A stretch of 64,000 nucleotides of DNA from an uncultured Acetobacteraceae bacterium (GTDB lineage: Bacteria > Pseudomonadota > Alphaproteobacteria > Acetobacterales > Acetobacteraceae): contig CALMVO010000122.1 of NCBI GenBank assembly GCA_937873205.1, positions 1 through 64,000 on the forward strand. The letters run 5' to 3'. The notes under the pieces were generated by a model, which did not search any database, was not told where the DNA came from, and saw only the letters and a program-made list of their open reading frames with translations. Position 1 is the stretch's first letter. The number at the start of each line of letters is the position of its first letter. Shown piece after piece: positions 33,412 to 44,447 of the stretch. The position numbers and the translations under genes were made by a program.

Positions 33412-34472
33412 ATGGATAGCTTGGCCTTGAACCACGCCGCGGCCGATACCGTCGACGCGCCCGTCGATGACGGCACGGCGGCGGCGCAGTATTTCGAGTA
33501 CAGCAAGGCCGCCAACCCGGTCCGGGCCAGCCTGACGCCGCACATCCCGTTCGATGTCTTCCCGGCCTCGCTCTACGCCGACGGGCCGACCCGCGTGGTC
33601 CCGCTCGACATCAGCGCGCAGCTGAAGTGCGCGAGCCCGGCGACCGGGCCGGATCTGTGCGCCAACTTCATCCGCATCCTGGACGGCGAGCACGTCACGC
33701 TGGAGCCGAACGCAACGTCGATGGTGTTCTACGCCATCCGCGGCTCCGGCACCGCGCAGTCGTCGGGCGAGACCCTGCGGTGGAGCGCCGGCGACTTCTT
33801 CACGACGCCCGGCTCCGGTCCGACCCGTCTCGCCGCGTCCGCCGATGCGGCGCTCTATTACGTCAACGACGCGCCGCTGCTGACCTAGAGGATGATCCGA
33901 TCGCTTAGGCTCACGGATCATCCTCTAGCTTGTTGTTTTGACGAGCATCTTTATCCGATCGAACGAGTCCGTTCGATCGGATGATGCTCTATTTCGGCGC
34001 CACGGTCGATCGGGCCCGCTTTCGGCCGACCCTGTATCCGGCGGAGCGGGCGAACCGCGAGCTGGCCCTGGTGGCGAACGACCCGTCGGCGGCGGAGCGC
34101 AGTCGAGTCAGCGTCCTGCTCGCCAACAGCGAGTTCCCGCTGACGCGCACGGTGACGCACGTGCTCTGGGCGATGTACGGCATGATCGGTGCCGGCACCG
34201 CGCAGAAGCCGCACCGGCACCAGTCGATCGCGCTCGACTTCATCGTCTCGTGCGAGCCGGGCTGCTACAGCCTGCTCGGCCAGCGACTGGACGACGAGGG
34301 CAGGATCGCCGCCCCGACGCGGGTGGACTGGCATTCCGGCTGCGTCTTCATCACGCCGCCCGGCTACTGGCATGCCCACGTCAACGAGTCCGGCCGGGAG
34401 GCGCGCCTGATCCCGATCCAGGATGCGGGCCTGCAGACCTATCTGCGGACCCTGGACATCCGCTTCTCGTAG
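33412..34472 (+). pseudogene. Bicupin (gentisate dioxygenase-like) gene split by a MITE
   Basis: The first part (33412-33888, AGGAGG before the ATG) carries one cupin domain and ends NDAPLLT followed by TAG. The second part (33990-34472) resumes with YFGATVDRARFRPTLYPAER and a second cupin with PHRHQSIALDF and the ending TYLRTLDIRFS. Removing the 102-nt element and one TA joins them as ...LLT-YFG... in frame, giving 318 aa with two cupin domains. Bicupins of this type resemble gentisate 1,2-dioxygenases, but the substrate is unknown. The second half could restart at ATGATG inside the element, though no good ribosome site precedes it. Confidence 0.88.
33886..33991 (+). mobile_element. TA-flanked double-hairpin MITE, copy 3 (inside bicupin gene)
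   Basis: The element occupies 33888-33989, flanked by TA at 33886-33887 and 33990-33991. This copy gives the clearest evidence of transposition: the TA is duplicated within a reading frame that is continuous when one TA and the element are removed. Module A is GAGGATGATCCG...CGGATCATCCTC followed by TAGCTTGTTGTTTTG. Module B is GAGCATCTTTATCCGATCG...CGATCGGATGATGCTC. Confidence 0.92.
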
Positions 34473-34528
34473 GACACGGCTGGACCATCCGACGTCCCCG
34501 CCGCGACGAGCTGGTGCTGCCGGTTCCG

Positions 34529-35953
34529 CTACAGATAGGGCAGCATCAGCCGCGCGCCGGAGTCCCGCAGCCGGTGCAGGAAGTTGCGGCCGTCCAGGTC
34601 GGCCTGGGTCTGCCGGACATGCCGGTGCGCGCAGATGAAGCCCTCGATCCCCGCGGTCGCCGCCTGGTCGTAGATCTCGACGTTGAGCTCGAAGTTCAGC
34701 CGCAGGCTGCGCACGTCGAGATTCGAGCTGCCGATCAACGCCCAGGCGCCGTCGATCGTCATCAGCTTCGAATGGTTGAACGGCGGCCGCGCCAGCCAGA
34801 ACCGGACGCCGGCCTCGAACAGCGGTCCGTTGTTGGCGTCGCGCGCCCAGTCCACCGACTTCTGGTTGCTGGCCATCGGCATCACGACGTCGATCTCGAC
34901 GCCGCGCATCGCCGCCATCGCCAGCACCGTCAGCAGCCGTTCGTCGGGCAGGAAATACGGCGTCATGATCCGCAGCGAATGGCGCGCGGTCGTGATCGCC
35001 TGCATCATCGTGAACTCGATCTTCTCGATGTCGGTGTCCGGACCCGAGGTGACCACCCGCATCAGCGCGTCGCCATCCTCCTCGCCTTCCACCTGCTCGG
35101 GAAAGAAGCGGTGGTCCAGCTCGGTCCCGGTGCTGAACGACCAGTCCTTCGCGAACGCCTCCGACAGCTGATGCACGATCGGCCCGCGCAGCTGGAAATG
35201 CGTGTCCGAGACCGGATGGCGTGGATGCAGCGCCATCACGTTTGCGGCCGCGATGTTCATGCCGCCGGCGAAACCGATTCGCCCGTCCACCACCAGAACC
35301 TTCTTGTGGGTGCGCAGGTTGATGAACGGCATTCGCCAGGGCAGCACCGAATGCATGAAGCGCGCGGTCGGCACGCCGCCGGCCCGCAGCCGCTCGGCCG
35401 CGCGGCAGCGGAGGTAGCCGCTGCCGACCCCGTCCACCATCACGCGGACCTCGACGCCGCGCCCGGCGGCGGCCACCAGCGCGTCCACGAAATGACTGCC
35501 CTCCGCGTCGTCGTGGAACAGGTAGGAGCTCAGCGCCACCGTACTGCTGGCGTTTTCGATCGCGTCCAGCATCACCGGATAGGCGCTGTCGCCGTCGTGG
35601 TAGCGCTCCACGCTGTTGCCGCCGAGCAGCTTGCGGCCGGTCAGCCGGCCCACCGCCTCCGACAGCAGCAGATACTCGCCCTGCGGCGCCCGCTCGGGCG
35701 TCCGGACATCGTGCCGGCTCGCCCATTGCCGCCCGCGGCTGAGCCGCCTGGCCAGCCGCCGCACCCGGTTGATGCCGAACATTGTGTAGAGGATCGCCCC
35801 CGTCAGCGGCGCTAGCCATGCCAGCCCGATCCAGCCGATCGCCGAGCCGATGTCGCGCTTGATGCGCAGCACGTGCAGCGTCACCAGCATCGACAGCACC
35901 AGCCGCGAAGGCCACAACAGATCGTGCAAGGTGGTCCAGAACATGTGGATCAC
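34529..35953 (-). CDS. cls: Cardiolipin synthase (phospholipase D family)
   Basis: A 474-aa enzyme joining two phosphatidylglycerols into cardiolipin. Two N-terminal membrane helices (LVLSMLVTLHVLRI and IGLAWLAPLTGAILYTMFG) precede two HKD domains: THKKVLVVDGRIGFAGGMN and NHSKLMTIDGAWALIGSSN. The length and topology match bacterial Cls. It ends with LMLPYL. A family B repeat lies just upstream of the start. Confidence 0.93.
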   Translation of the reverse strand: MIHMFWTTLHDLLWPSRLVLSMLVTLHVLRIKRDIGSAIGWIGLAWLAPLTGAILYTMFGINRVRRLARRLSRGRQWASRHDVRTPERAPQGEYLLLSEAVGRLTGRKLLGGNSVERYHDGDSAYPVMLDAIENASSTVALSSYLFHDDAEGSHFVDALVAAAGRGVEVRVMVDGVGSGYLRCRAAERLRAGGVPTARFMHSVLPWRMPFINLRTHKKVLVVDGRIGFAGGMNIAAANVMALHPRHPVSDTHFQLRGPIVHQLSEAFAKDWSFSTGTELDHRFFPEQVEGEEDGDALMRVVTSGPDTDIEKIEFTMMQAITTARHSLRIMTPYFLPDERLLTVLAMAAMRGVEIDVVMPMASNQKSVDWARDANNGPLFEAGVRFWLARPPFNHSKLMTIDGAWALIGSSNLDVRSLRLNFELNVEIYDQAATAGIEGFICAHRHVRQTQADLDGRNFLHRLRDSGARLMLPYL

Positions 35954-35960
35954 GAGTCAT

Positions 35961-36012
35961 GGCCAGGGGCTTTGCCCCTGGACCCCACCAAAGGCGGAGC
36001 CTTTGGAAACCA
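35961..36012 (+). repeat. G+C-rich palindromic repeat (family B), half copy 2
   Basis: GGCCAGGGGCTTTGCCCCTGG followed by ACCCCACCAAAGGCGGAGCC and TTTGGAAACCA. It matches one half of the elements at 1328-1432 and 46682-46794. It lies between the divergent cls and yraN genes and may overlap their promoters. Confidence 0.75.
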
Positions 36013-36123
36013 TTTGGAAGGTTCGGGCGGCGTAAGATCCCTCGGGCGGCAGAGCGGTGGGTGCAAGGGATCGTCCTGAAGGCCGGAGGGTGCGTGGCGA
36101 TACGATGCGGTCCCGAACCGGCT

Positions 36124-36495
36124 TTGACCAGGGGACGAGCCGCCTGGCGTCGCGGCATGGATGCCGAGGCCGCCGCCTGCAACGCCCTCGAGCGTGACGG
36201 CTGGACCATCCTGATGCGCCGCGCCCGCACCTCCTGCGGCGAGATTGACATCGTCGCCGAACGCTCGGATGCGCTGCTCGCCTTCGTCGAGGTGAAGGCG
36301 CGGCCGGCGCTGAGCGCCGCCGCCGCGGCCCTGTCGCCGCGCCAGCAGGGCCGCCTGCTCCGCGCCGCCGAGATCCTGCTGGCGACGCATCCTGACTGGA
36401 CCCATGACGGCATCCGCTTCGACCTGCTGCTGGTCGATCCCTCCGGCACCGTCCGCCGCATTGCCGACGCCTTCCGCCACGAACAGCCGGCCTGA
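36124..36495 (+). CDS. YraN/UPF0102 family putative nuclease
   Basis: About 123 aa with the UPF0102 restriction-endonuclease-like core: GRAAWRRGMDAEAAACNAL, TSCGEIDIVAERSDALLAFV, and VEVKARP, the last two forming the D-ExK nuclease signature. The start is uncertain. TTG 36124 reproduces the usual N-terminus, ATG 36157 is a shorter choice, and the track start at 35959 reads through a repeat. Its role may be in DNA processing; it is unproven for the family. Confidence 0.8.
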   Translation: MTRGRAAWRRGMDAEAAACNALERDGWTILMRRARTSCGEIDIVAERSDALLAFVEVKARPALSAAAAALSPRQQGRLLRAAEILLATHPDWTHDGIRFDLLLVDPSGTVRRIADAFRHEQPA

Positions 36496-36561
36496 TGTCC
36501 CGAGACGCTTCGTCACCCGGCGACATGCTCCGAGTCGGCCCCGCCGCGTAGTGTCACCGCC

Positions 36562-37881
36562 ATGCTGACCAGCGCCGTGCACGCGTCCATCCGCTTCGGC
36601 CTCGGACCCCGGCCGTCCGAGGCGCTGCCGTCCGAGCCGCGGGACTGGCTCGCGGCGCAGCTGCGGGGGCCCGATCCGGCACGCTTTCCGGACAGCCTGC
36701 CCAGCACCGCCGATGGGCTGTTGATGCTGCGCGAGCAGCGCCACCTGAAGCCGCCACCGGGACAGTCGCTGGTCGAGCCGCTGTTTCGCGCCGATGCCCA
36801 GGCCCAGCTCGACGTGCTGCTGACCGCGGAGGCGCCGTTCCGCGAACGGCTGGTCTGGTTCTGGGCCAACCACTTCACCGTCAGCACCCGCCAGGGCGGC
36901 ACCCGGCCGATCGCCGGCGCCTTCGTCCGCGAGGCGATCCGGCCGCACGTCACCGGCCGCTTCACCGACATGCTGCTGGCGGTGATGCGCCATCCGGCCA
37001 TGCTGCTCTACCTGGACAATGAATCCTCGGTTGGCCCGGACAGCCCGGCCGGACAGACGGCCCACCGCGGCCTGAACGAGAACCTCGGCCGCGAGTGCCT
37101 GGAGCTGCACACCGTGAGCCCAGCCGCGGGCTATACCCAGGCGGACGTGACCGCGTTCGCCACCATCCTCACCGGCTGGTCGATCGACCGCGCCGCGGCC
37201 GAGCCGGGGTTCCTGTTCCGCCCGCGGGCGCACGAGCCCGGCGACAAGGTGCTGATGGGCCGCACGTTTCCCGAGGGCGAGGATGGCGGCATCCTGGCCC
37301 TCGACTTCCTCGGCACACATCCGGCCACCTATCGCCACCTGGCGCAGAAGCTGGCGGTCCACTTCGTCTCCGACGCGCCGTCGCCGCAGGACGTCGCCAC
37401 CATCGCCCGGGCGCTGCAGCGCTCGCAGGGCGATCTCGGCATCGCCGCGGCCGCGGTGATCGAGCTGCCGTCGGCCTGGCACCCGGGTACTAAGTTCCGC
37501 AGCCCGTTCGACCACGTGGTGGCGACGCTGCGTGCGCTCGATCTGCCGCCCGGCCCCGGCCCGGCGCCGGGCGATCCCAGGCCGGGCGGGCGCTTCATCC
37601 CCGGCATGCTGGCCGGGCTCGGCCAGCCAGTCTGGGGGGCACCGCTACCGAACGGCTGGCCGGATCGCGCCGTCGACTGGGCGGGCCCGGAGGCGATGCT
37701 GCAGCGGGTCGACTGGAGCTACCGGATCAGCGCGCATGCCGAGGCCGAGCCTGCCCGCATCGCCGAAGCAAGCCTGGGGCCGCTGCTGCGGCCGCAGACC
37801 GCCGCCGGGCTCGCCGCCGCCGGCGACCGGCGCGACGCGCTGACCCTGCTGTTCACCTCGCCGGAATTCCAGAGGCGCTGA
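36562..37881 (+). CDS. DUF1800 domain-containing protein
   Basis: A 439-aa protein with the DUF1800 pattern: ASIRFGLGPRPSEALP at the start, FRERLVWFWANHFTVST, LLYLDNESSVGP, GLNENLGRECLELHTVSP and TILTGWSI. It is followed after 5 nt by a DUF1501 gene; the two families occur together in many bacteria and may form an exported complex or hydrolase system of unknown function. No clear signal peptide is visible. Confidence 0.88.
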   Translation: MLTSAVHASIRFGLGPRPSEALPSEPRDWLAAQLRGPDPARFPDSLPSTADGLLMLREQRHLKPPPGQSLVEPLFRADAQAQLDVLLTAEAPFRERLVWFWANHFTVSTRQGGTRPIAGAFVREAIRPHVTGRFTDMLLAVMRHPAMLLYLDNESSVGPDSPAGQTAHRGLNENLGRECLELHTVSPAAGYTQADVTAFATILTGWSIDRAAAEPGFLFRPRAHEPGDKVLMGRTFPEGEDGGILALDFLGTHPATYRHLAQKLAVHFVSDAPSPQDVATIARALQRSQGDLGIAAAAVIELPSAWHPGTKFRSPFDHVVATLRALDLPPGPGPAPGDPRPGGRFIPGMLAGLGQPVWGAPLPNGWPDRAVDWAGPEAMLQRVDWSYRISAHAEAEPARIAEASLGPLLRPQTAAGLAAAGDRRDALTLLFTSPEFQRR

Positions 37882-37886
37882 TCCCC

Positions 37887-39101
37887 ATGCCGCTCACCCG
37901 ACGCACCGCACTGCTCGGCCTCACCGCCGCCTGGAGCCTCGGCTCCGTCTCGATGGCCCTCGCCGACCCAGTACCCGGCGCCCGGATCGCCCCCGGTGCC
38001 CGCGATCCGCGCTTCGTCGTCATCATCCTGCGCGGCGCCCTCGACGGGCTGTCGGCGGTGGTGCCGTACGGCGATCGTGATCTGGCGGGGTGGCGCCAGC
38101 CGCTGCTGCCGGCGGCACCCGGGCAGCCGGACGGGCTGCTCGACCTTGGCGGCTTCTACGGCCTGCATCCTGCGCTGGCCGGCTTCCACGGGCTCTACCA
38201 GGCTGGCGAATTGCTGCCGATGCACGCGGTCTCTGCCGGCTATCGCAGCCGCAGCCACTTCGAGGCGCAGGACTACCTGGAGAGCGGCGCCGACCACCGG
38301 CTCACCAGCGGCTGGCTCAATCGCGTGGTCGGCGCCCTGCCGATCCGCCGCGACCAGCCGGAGGGCGACGCGCTCGCCGTCGGGCTGTCGATGCCGTTGC
38401 TTCTGCGCGGCCCCGCCCATGTCGGCGCCTATGCCCCGGAGGCGGCGCAGGGTCCCTCCCCCGACCTGTATGCGCGGGTCGCGGCGCTTAATGCCGCAGA
38501 CCGCGTGACCGGGCCGGCGATCGCGCAGGGGCTAGCGGCCCGCGGCTTCTCGTCGCAGGCGCTGGGTGCCGCCGCGTCGGGACCGGCCGGCGGACCGGGC
38601 GCGTTTCCGTCGCTGGCCCGCGCCGCCGGCCGGCTGCTCGCCGCCCCCGACGGCCCGCGGATCGCCGCCCTGGAAATCGGCGGCTGGGACACCCACGCCG
38701 GCCAGAAGCGTCGTCTCGACGGGCCGCTGTCGCAGCTCGATGCCGGCGTGCTGGCGTTGAGGAGCGGTCTCGGCGAGGCCTGGGGCGACAGCGTCGTCCT
38801 GGTAATGACCGAGTTCGGCCGCACCGTGCGAATGAACGGCACCGGCGGCACCGACCATGGCACCGGCACTGTCGCCTTCCTCGCCGGCGGCGCGGTGCGC
38901 GGCGGCCGGGTTGGTGGGACCTGGCCTGGACTGGCTCAGGCGAGATTGCTGGAGGACCGCGACCTCGACCCGACCACCGACCTGCGCGGAGTGGCCAAGG
39001 GAGTGTTGCGCTCGCATCTCGGCATCAGACAGGCGACGCTGGACGGCATCTTCCCCGGAAGCGGCGCCGCCGGCGAGATCGGGGGCCTGCTTCGGGTCTA
39101 G
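37887..39101 (+). CDS. DUF1501 domain-containing Tat-exported protein
   Basis: A 404-aa protein. Its N-terminus MPLTRRTALLGLTAAWSLGS is a twin-arginine signal ending near ALADP. The body has the sulfatase-like DUF1501 features FVVIILRGALDGLSAVVPYG, IGGWDTHAGQ, and a late VLVMTEFGRTVRMNGTGGTDHG. It is the partner of the preceding DUF1800 gene. Its TAG overlaps the convergent downstream gene's TAG in a CTAG tetranucleotide. Confidence 0.9.
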   Translation: MPLTRRTALLGLTAAWSLGSVSMALADPVPGARIAPGARDPRFVVIILRGALDGLSAVVPYGDRDLAGWRQPLLPAAPGQPDGLLDLGGFYGLHPALAGFHGLYQAGELLPMHAVSAGYRSRSHFEAQDYLESGADHRLTSGWLNRVVGALPIRRDQPEGDALAVGLSMPLLLRGPAHVGAYAPEAAQGPSPDLYARVAALNAADRVTGPAIAQGLAARGFSSQALGAAASGPAGGPGAFPSLARAAGRLLAAPDGPRIAALEIGGWDTHAGQKRRLDGPLSQLDAGVLALRSGLGEAWGDSVVLVMTEFGRTVRMNGTGGTDHGTGTVAFLAGGAVRGGRVGGTWPGLAQARLLEDRDLDPTTDLRGVAKGVLRSHLGIRQATLDGIFPGSGAAGEIGGLLRV

Positions 39102-39427
39102 CTCCGGCGGCGGCGGTGACTGCTACCCAGGTGGCTCATCGTCGAGGCCCGCACGCTGTGGCGGAACGACGCCGTCTGCACCGCCCGGACGGTCTGATAC
39201 CGGCCCGCCTCGTAGCGCGACGTGTGGTAGACGATGTGGTGCACGACCGGGATCGGCGTCGCCGTCAGGGCGTCCAGAGTGAGCTTGCCGGCCTCGTAGT
39301 CCGTGACCACATGCTGGGCCAGGGCCGGCGTCGCCCCAACGCAGAGGCTGGCCATCAGGCCGGCGGCGAGCAGGGTCTTTACGATGGTTGCGCGAACGGC
39401 CACGGTCGTCTCCGGATCGATGATCAC
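39098..39427 (-). CDS. Hypothetical secreted small protein
   Basis: A 109-aa frame with a Sec-type signal: the basic start VRATIVK, hydrophobic LLAAGLMASLCVGAT, and a cleavage-like site PALA-QH. The mature part is about 70 residues, His/Tyr-rich in the middle (VVHHIVYHTSRYEAG) and Arg/Ser-rich at the end. I recognise no family. The stop codon overlaps that of DUF1501. Confidence 0.5.
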   Translation of the reverse strand: MIIDPETTVAVRATIVKTLLAAGLMASLCVGATPALAQHVVTDYEAGKLTLDALTATPIPVVHHIVYHTSRYEAGRYQTVRAVQTASFRHSVRASTMSHLGSSHRRRRS

Positions 39428-39439
39428 GGAGACTGTGAC

Positions 39440-39462
39440 TACCGGATGATGACCATCCGGTA
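39440..39462 (-). terminator. Hairpin downstream of grxD
   Basis: TACCGGATG-ATGAC-CATCCGGTA is a perfect 9-bp stem with a 5-nt loop, 9 nt past the grxD stop. No T-run follows on the minus strand, so intrinsic termination is uncertain. Confidence 0.4.
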
Positions 39463-39470
39463 AAGCAGGA

Positions 39471-39803
39471 CTAGGCGGAAACCTGCACCCCCTTCTCCGC
39501 CAGCAGGGTCTCCAGCTCGCCGGAGAGGTACATCTCGGTGACGATGTCGCACCCGCCGACCAGCTCGCCCTTCACGTAGAGCTGTGGAACCGTCGGCCAG
39601 TTGGCAAACGCCTTCACGCCCTCGCGCAGCTCGGGGTCCTCCAGCACGTTGGCAGACTGGAACGGCACCTTGATATGGGTCAGGATCTGCACGACCTTGG
39701 CCGAGAAACCGCACTGCGGGAACAGCGGGTTGCCCTTCATGTAGAGCATGACCGGGTTGGCATCGATCTCGCCCTGGATTCGCTCGAATACGGTCGCGGA
39801 CAT
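39471..39803 (-). CDS. grxD: Monothiol glutaredoxin (Grx4/GrxD type)
   Basis: A 110-aa CGFS glutaredoxin that carries and transfers [2Fe-2S] clusters with BolA partners. The motif is PQCGFSAKVVQIL; glutathione-binding residues lie in NWPTVPQLYVKGELVGGCDI. The ATG at 39803 is preferred, with AAGGAG about 11 nt upstream. It lies 36 nt downstream of a BolA gene on the same strand, the common Grx4-BolA pairing. Confidence 0.95.
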   Translation of the reverse strand: MSATVFERIQGEIDANPVMLYMKGNPLFPQCGFSAKVVQILTHIKVPFQSANVLEDPELREGVKAFANWPTVPQLYVKGELVGGCDIVTEMYLSGELETLLAEKGVQVSA

Positions 39804-39839
39804 CGCCACAGGCTCCTTGGCTGTTTGAAGTCGGGAAGG

Positions 39840-40070
39840 CTACGGCGCGTTGGTCTGGATCGCGAGCGCATGCAGGGCCCCACCCATGTGGCCCTGCAGC
39901 GCCGCATAGACCAGCTGGTGCTGCTGCACCCGCGACCGGCCGCGGAACGCTTCGCTGATCACCGTGCAGGCATAGTGGTCGCCGTCGCCGGCGAGGTCCT
40001 CGATCGTCACCTGCGCATCCGGCAGGGACGCACGGATCAGGCTCTCGATCTCTGCGGCGGCCATCGGCAT
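39840..40070 (-). CDS. BolA family iron-sulfur cluster assembly protein
   Basis: A 76-aa BolA/IbaG-type protein. It has IESLIRASLPDAQVTIEDLAGDGDHY and the conserved RVQQHQLVYAALQGHMGGAL segment with the partner-binding His. AGGAG lies six nt before the ATG. It sits between purL and grxD on the same strand; BolA-Grx heterodimers coordinate a [2Fe-2S] cluster. Confidence 0.92.
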   Translation of the reverse strand: MPMAAAEIESLIRASLPDAQVTIEDLAGDGDHYACTVISEAFRGRSRVQQHQLVYAALQGHMGGALHALAIQTNAP

Positions 40071-40090
40071 GACATTCTCCTGCGCCCGGA

Positions 40091-42291
<2,201 letters not shown>

Positions 42292-42295
<4 letters not shown>

Positions 42296-42960
42296 GCCGC
42301 GAACAGCTCCGCCAGCCCGTCGAACAGCGGCCGGCCGTCGATGCCCCCCATCAGCGGATCGACCAAGTCCTCCGGGTGCGGCATCAGACCGCAGATGCGC
42401 AGGTTCGGGCTCAGCACCCCGGCGATCCCTCGCGCGCTGCCGTTCGGGCTGCCGTCGGCGTAGCGGAACGCCACCAGCCCCTCGCCTTCGAGACGATCGA
42501 GCGTCCCGGCATCGGCGATGTAGTTGCCGTCGCCATGCGCCAGCGGCGCCCGGAACAGGTCGCCCGGCCGCCAGTGGCGGGTGAAGGCGGTGTCGCCGCG
42601 CTCGACCCGGAGGGTGCAGTCATGGCTCAGGAACCGCATGCCGGCGTTGCGCAGCAGCGCGCCGGGCAGCAGCTGCGCCTCGGTCAGGATCTGGAAGCCG
42701 TTGCAGACGCCCAGCACATGGCCGCCGGCGGCGGCGAAGCCGCGGATCGCCGCCATGATCGGCGCATGCGCGGCCATGGCGCCGGAGCGGAGGTAGTCGC
42801 CGTGACTGAAGCCGCCCGGCAGCACCACCAGGTCGAGCTCCGGAAGCTCGGTCTCGCGATGCCAGAGCAGCACGGGACGCCGGCCGGTGGAGCCTGCCAA
42901 CGCGATCGCCATGTCGCGCTCCCGGTTGGTGCCCGGGAAGACGACGATGCCCGCCTTCAC
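42292..42960 (-). CDS. purQ: Phosphoribosylformylglycinamidine synthase subunit PurQ
   Basis: The 222-aa class I glutamine amidotransferase subunit. The catalytic Cys is in GVCNGFQIL, with His and Glu in [10 protein letters not shown]; the [12 protein letters not shown] loop is typical. The GTG start at 42960 overlaps the stop of the preceding Rap1a-like gene (GTGA); the longer ORF adds eight residues upstream of the first beta strand. Confidence 0.96.
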
Positions 42961-43349
42961 GGCTTTCCGGCACCCGCAGGGCAAGGATAAAGGGCTTGCA
43001 ATGCGTCATGGATGGCAGGGCCGACCTGTCCGCGCAGCGCTTCGGTGTGGCCGGACAGCCAGCGCACCACCTGCTCGCGCAGCACATTGCCATTGCTGGG
43101 CGGTATGCAGATGGTCGGTGCCGCGCCAGACGCCCCGGCCGCGTCCTTCGTCGGCTCGGTCAGGGTGACGCCGTCGGCGACGCCGCTGATATAGGCGTCG
43201 CAGACGGTCTGGCCGGCATGAGCCTGGCAGGTCTGGAAGAACCGCGAAGCCTGCATCGCGGTCAGCCGCTGCGCCTGGGCAGCCGAGCCCAGGCCGACAT
43301 CGGCGCTCAGCACCACCGCCAGCAGCAATGCCTTTCGAGATTCGCTCAT
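42957..43349 (-). CDS. Rap1a/Tai-like secreted protein within the pur operon
   Basis: A 130-aa protein with a Sec signal ([21 protein letters not shown]) and a mature part patterned like Rap1a/Tai proteins: FFQTCQAH..., [34 protein letters not shown], and LYPC. The four cysteines could form two disulfides. Rap1a-type proteins are immunity proteins in type VI systems, but many homologues have unknown roles. It overlaps purS (ATGA) and purQ (GTGA), so it is translationally coupled to cytosolic purine enzymes, which is odd. Confidence 0.7.
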   Translation of the reverse strand: MSESRKALLLAVVLSADVGLGSAAQAQRLTAMQASRFFQTCQAHAGQTVCDAYISGVADGVTLTEPTKDAAGASGAAPTICIPPSNGNVLREQVVRWLSGHTEALRGQVGPAIHDALQALYPCPAGAGKP

Positions 43350-43588
43350 CCCACCACCTCGGTCGTGAAGGTTTCGATCACCATGTTGGCCAGCAGCCTG
43401 GCGCCCATCTCGTCGCCCTGGGCGCGGGCGCGGGCCGGGTCGGCCTCGTCCAGCTCCAGCTCTATCACTCGGCCGGCGCGGACTTCGCCGACATTGCCGA
43501 AGCCCAGCATGTGCAGCGCGTGCCCGATCGCCTTACCCGGCGGGTCGAGCACGCCGTCCTTCAGCATGACGGTGAGGCGCACCCTCAT
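43346..43588 (-). CDS. purS: Phosphoribosylformylglycinamidine synthase subunit PurS
   Basis: An 80-aa PurS that bridges PurL and PurQ and channels ammonia. It begins [20 protein letters not shown], with [16 protein letters not shown] and a C-terminal helix [12 protein letters not shown], all typical. The start overlaps the purC stop (43585) by 4 nt, and the stop overlaps the Rap1a-like start. It is part of a continuous purC-purS-x-purQ-purL unit. Confidence 0.95.
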   Translation of the reverse strand: MRVRLTVMLKDGVLDPPGKAIGHALHMLGFGNVGEVRAGRVIELELDEADPARARAQGDEMGARLLANMVIETFTTEVVG

Positions 43589-44349
43589 TGCATGACCTCG
43601 GGACCCTTCATGTCGTTGTTGCCGGCCTCGGGCAGGATGCCGAGCCGGCGCGCCACCTCCTGGTAGGCCTCTTCGACCCGGCCCATGTCACGCCGGAACC
43701 GGTCCTTGTCCAGCTTCTCGCTGGTCTTGGCGTCCCACAGACGGCAATTGTCGGGGCTGATCTCGTCGGCCAGCACCAGCCGCATGTCCTCGTTCTCCCA
43801 CAGCCGGCCGAACTCCAGCTTGAAGTCGACCAGCGTGATGCCGACGCCCAGGAACAGCCCGGTGAGGAAATCGTTGATGCGCAGCGCCAGGGCGACGATG
43901 TCGTCCATGTCGGCGGTCGACGCCCAGCCGAACGCCGTGATGTGCTCCTCGGCCACCATAGGATCGTTCAGGCTGTCGTTCTTGTAATAGTACTCGAGGA
44001 TCGAGCGCGGCAACCGGGTACCCTCGGGGATGCCAAGCCGCTTCGAGAGGCTGCCGGCGGCGACGTTGCGGATCACGATCTCCAGCGGGATGATCTCGAC
44101 CTCGCGGATCAGCTGCTCGCGCATGTTGAGGCGACGCACGAAATGGGTCGGCACGCCGATATCGTGCAGCCGCAGCATCAGGTGCTCGCTGATGCGGTTG
44201 TTCAGCACGCCCTTGCCGGTGATGATGCCCTTCTTCGCGCCGTTGCCGGCGGTGGCGTCGTCCTTGAAGTACTGCACCAGCGTGCCGGGCTCCGGACCCT
44301 CGAACAGGATCTTGGCCTTCCCCTCGTAGAGCTGTCTGCGGCGGGCCAT
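43585..44349 (-). CDS. purC: SAICAR synthase
   Basis: A 254-aa phosphoribosylaminoimidazole-succinocarboxamide synthase that ligates aspartate to CAIR. It shows [20 protein letters not shown], the ATP-site region [28 protein letters not shown], and [12 protein letters not shown] with [19 protein letters not shown] precedes the ATG at 44349; the track ORF extends far upstream without support. It is the first gene of the pur cluster, 98 bp after an NRDE gene. Confidence 0.97.
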   Translation of the reverse strand: MARRRQLYEGKAKILFEGPEPGTLVQYFKDDATAGNGAKKGIITGKGVLNNRISEHLMLRLHDIGVPTHFVRRLNMREQLIREVEIIPLEIVIRNVAAGSLSKRLGIPEGTRLPRSILEYYYKNDSLNDPMVAEEHITAFGWASTADMDDIVALALRINDFLTGLFLGVGITLVDFKLEFGRLWENEDMRLVLADEISPDNCRLWDAKTSEKLDKDRFRRDMGRVEEAYQEVARRLGILPEAGNNDMKGPEVMQ

Positions 44350-44447
44350 ACGGATCCTCAAAGGCTGCGGGTGGGCCACGAGCCGGCGCGCGCGGTATAT
44401 CAGCGCCGGGCACGCGAGGATACAGCGGGGGCGATCGCGGTCCCCGG

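Noticed and set aside
33886-33991. Interpretation of the double hairpin as a REP/RAYT element
   Set aside because: REP elements do not normally create TA duplications, whereas the cupin reading frame is restored exactly by removing the element and one TA.
33951-36461. 836-aa minus-strand ORF
   Set aside because: A shadow covering cls, yraN and the MITE in an alternative frame. The cls frame contains both HKD motifs.
42957-43349. Reading the Rap1a-like protein as evidence of a type VI secretion locus
   Set aside because: No other type VI genes or effector candidates are in the window; the neighbours are purine genes.
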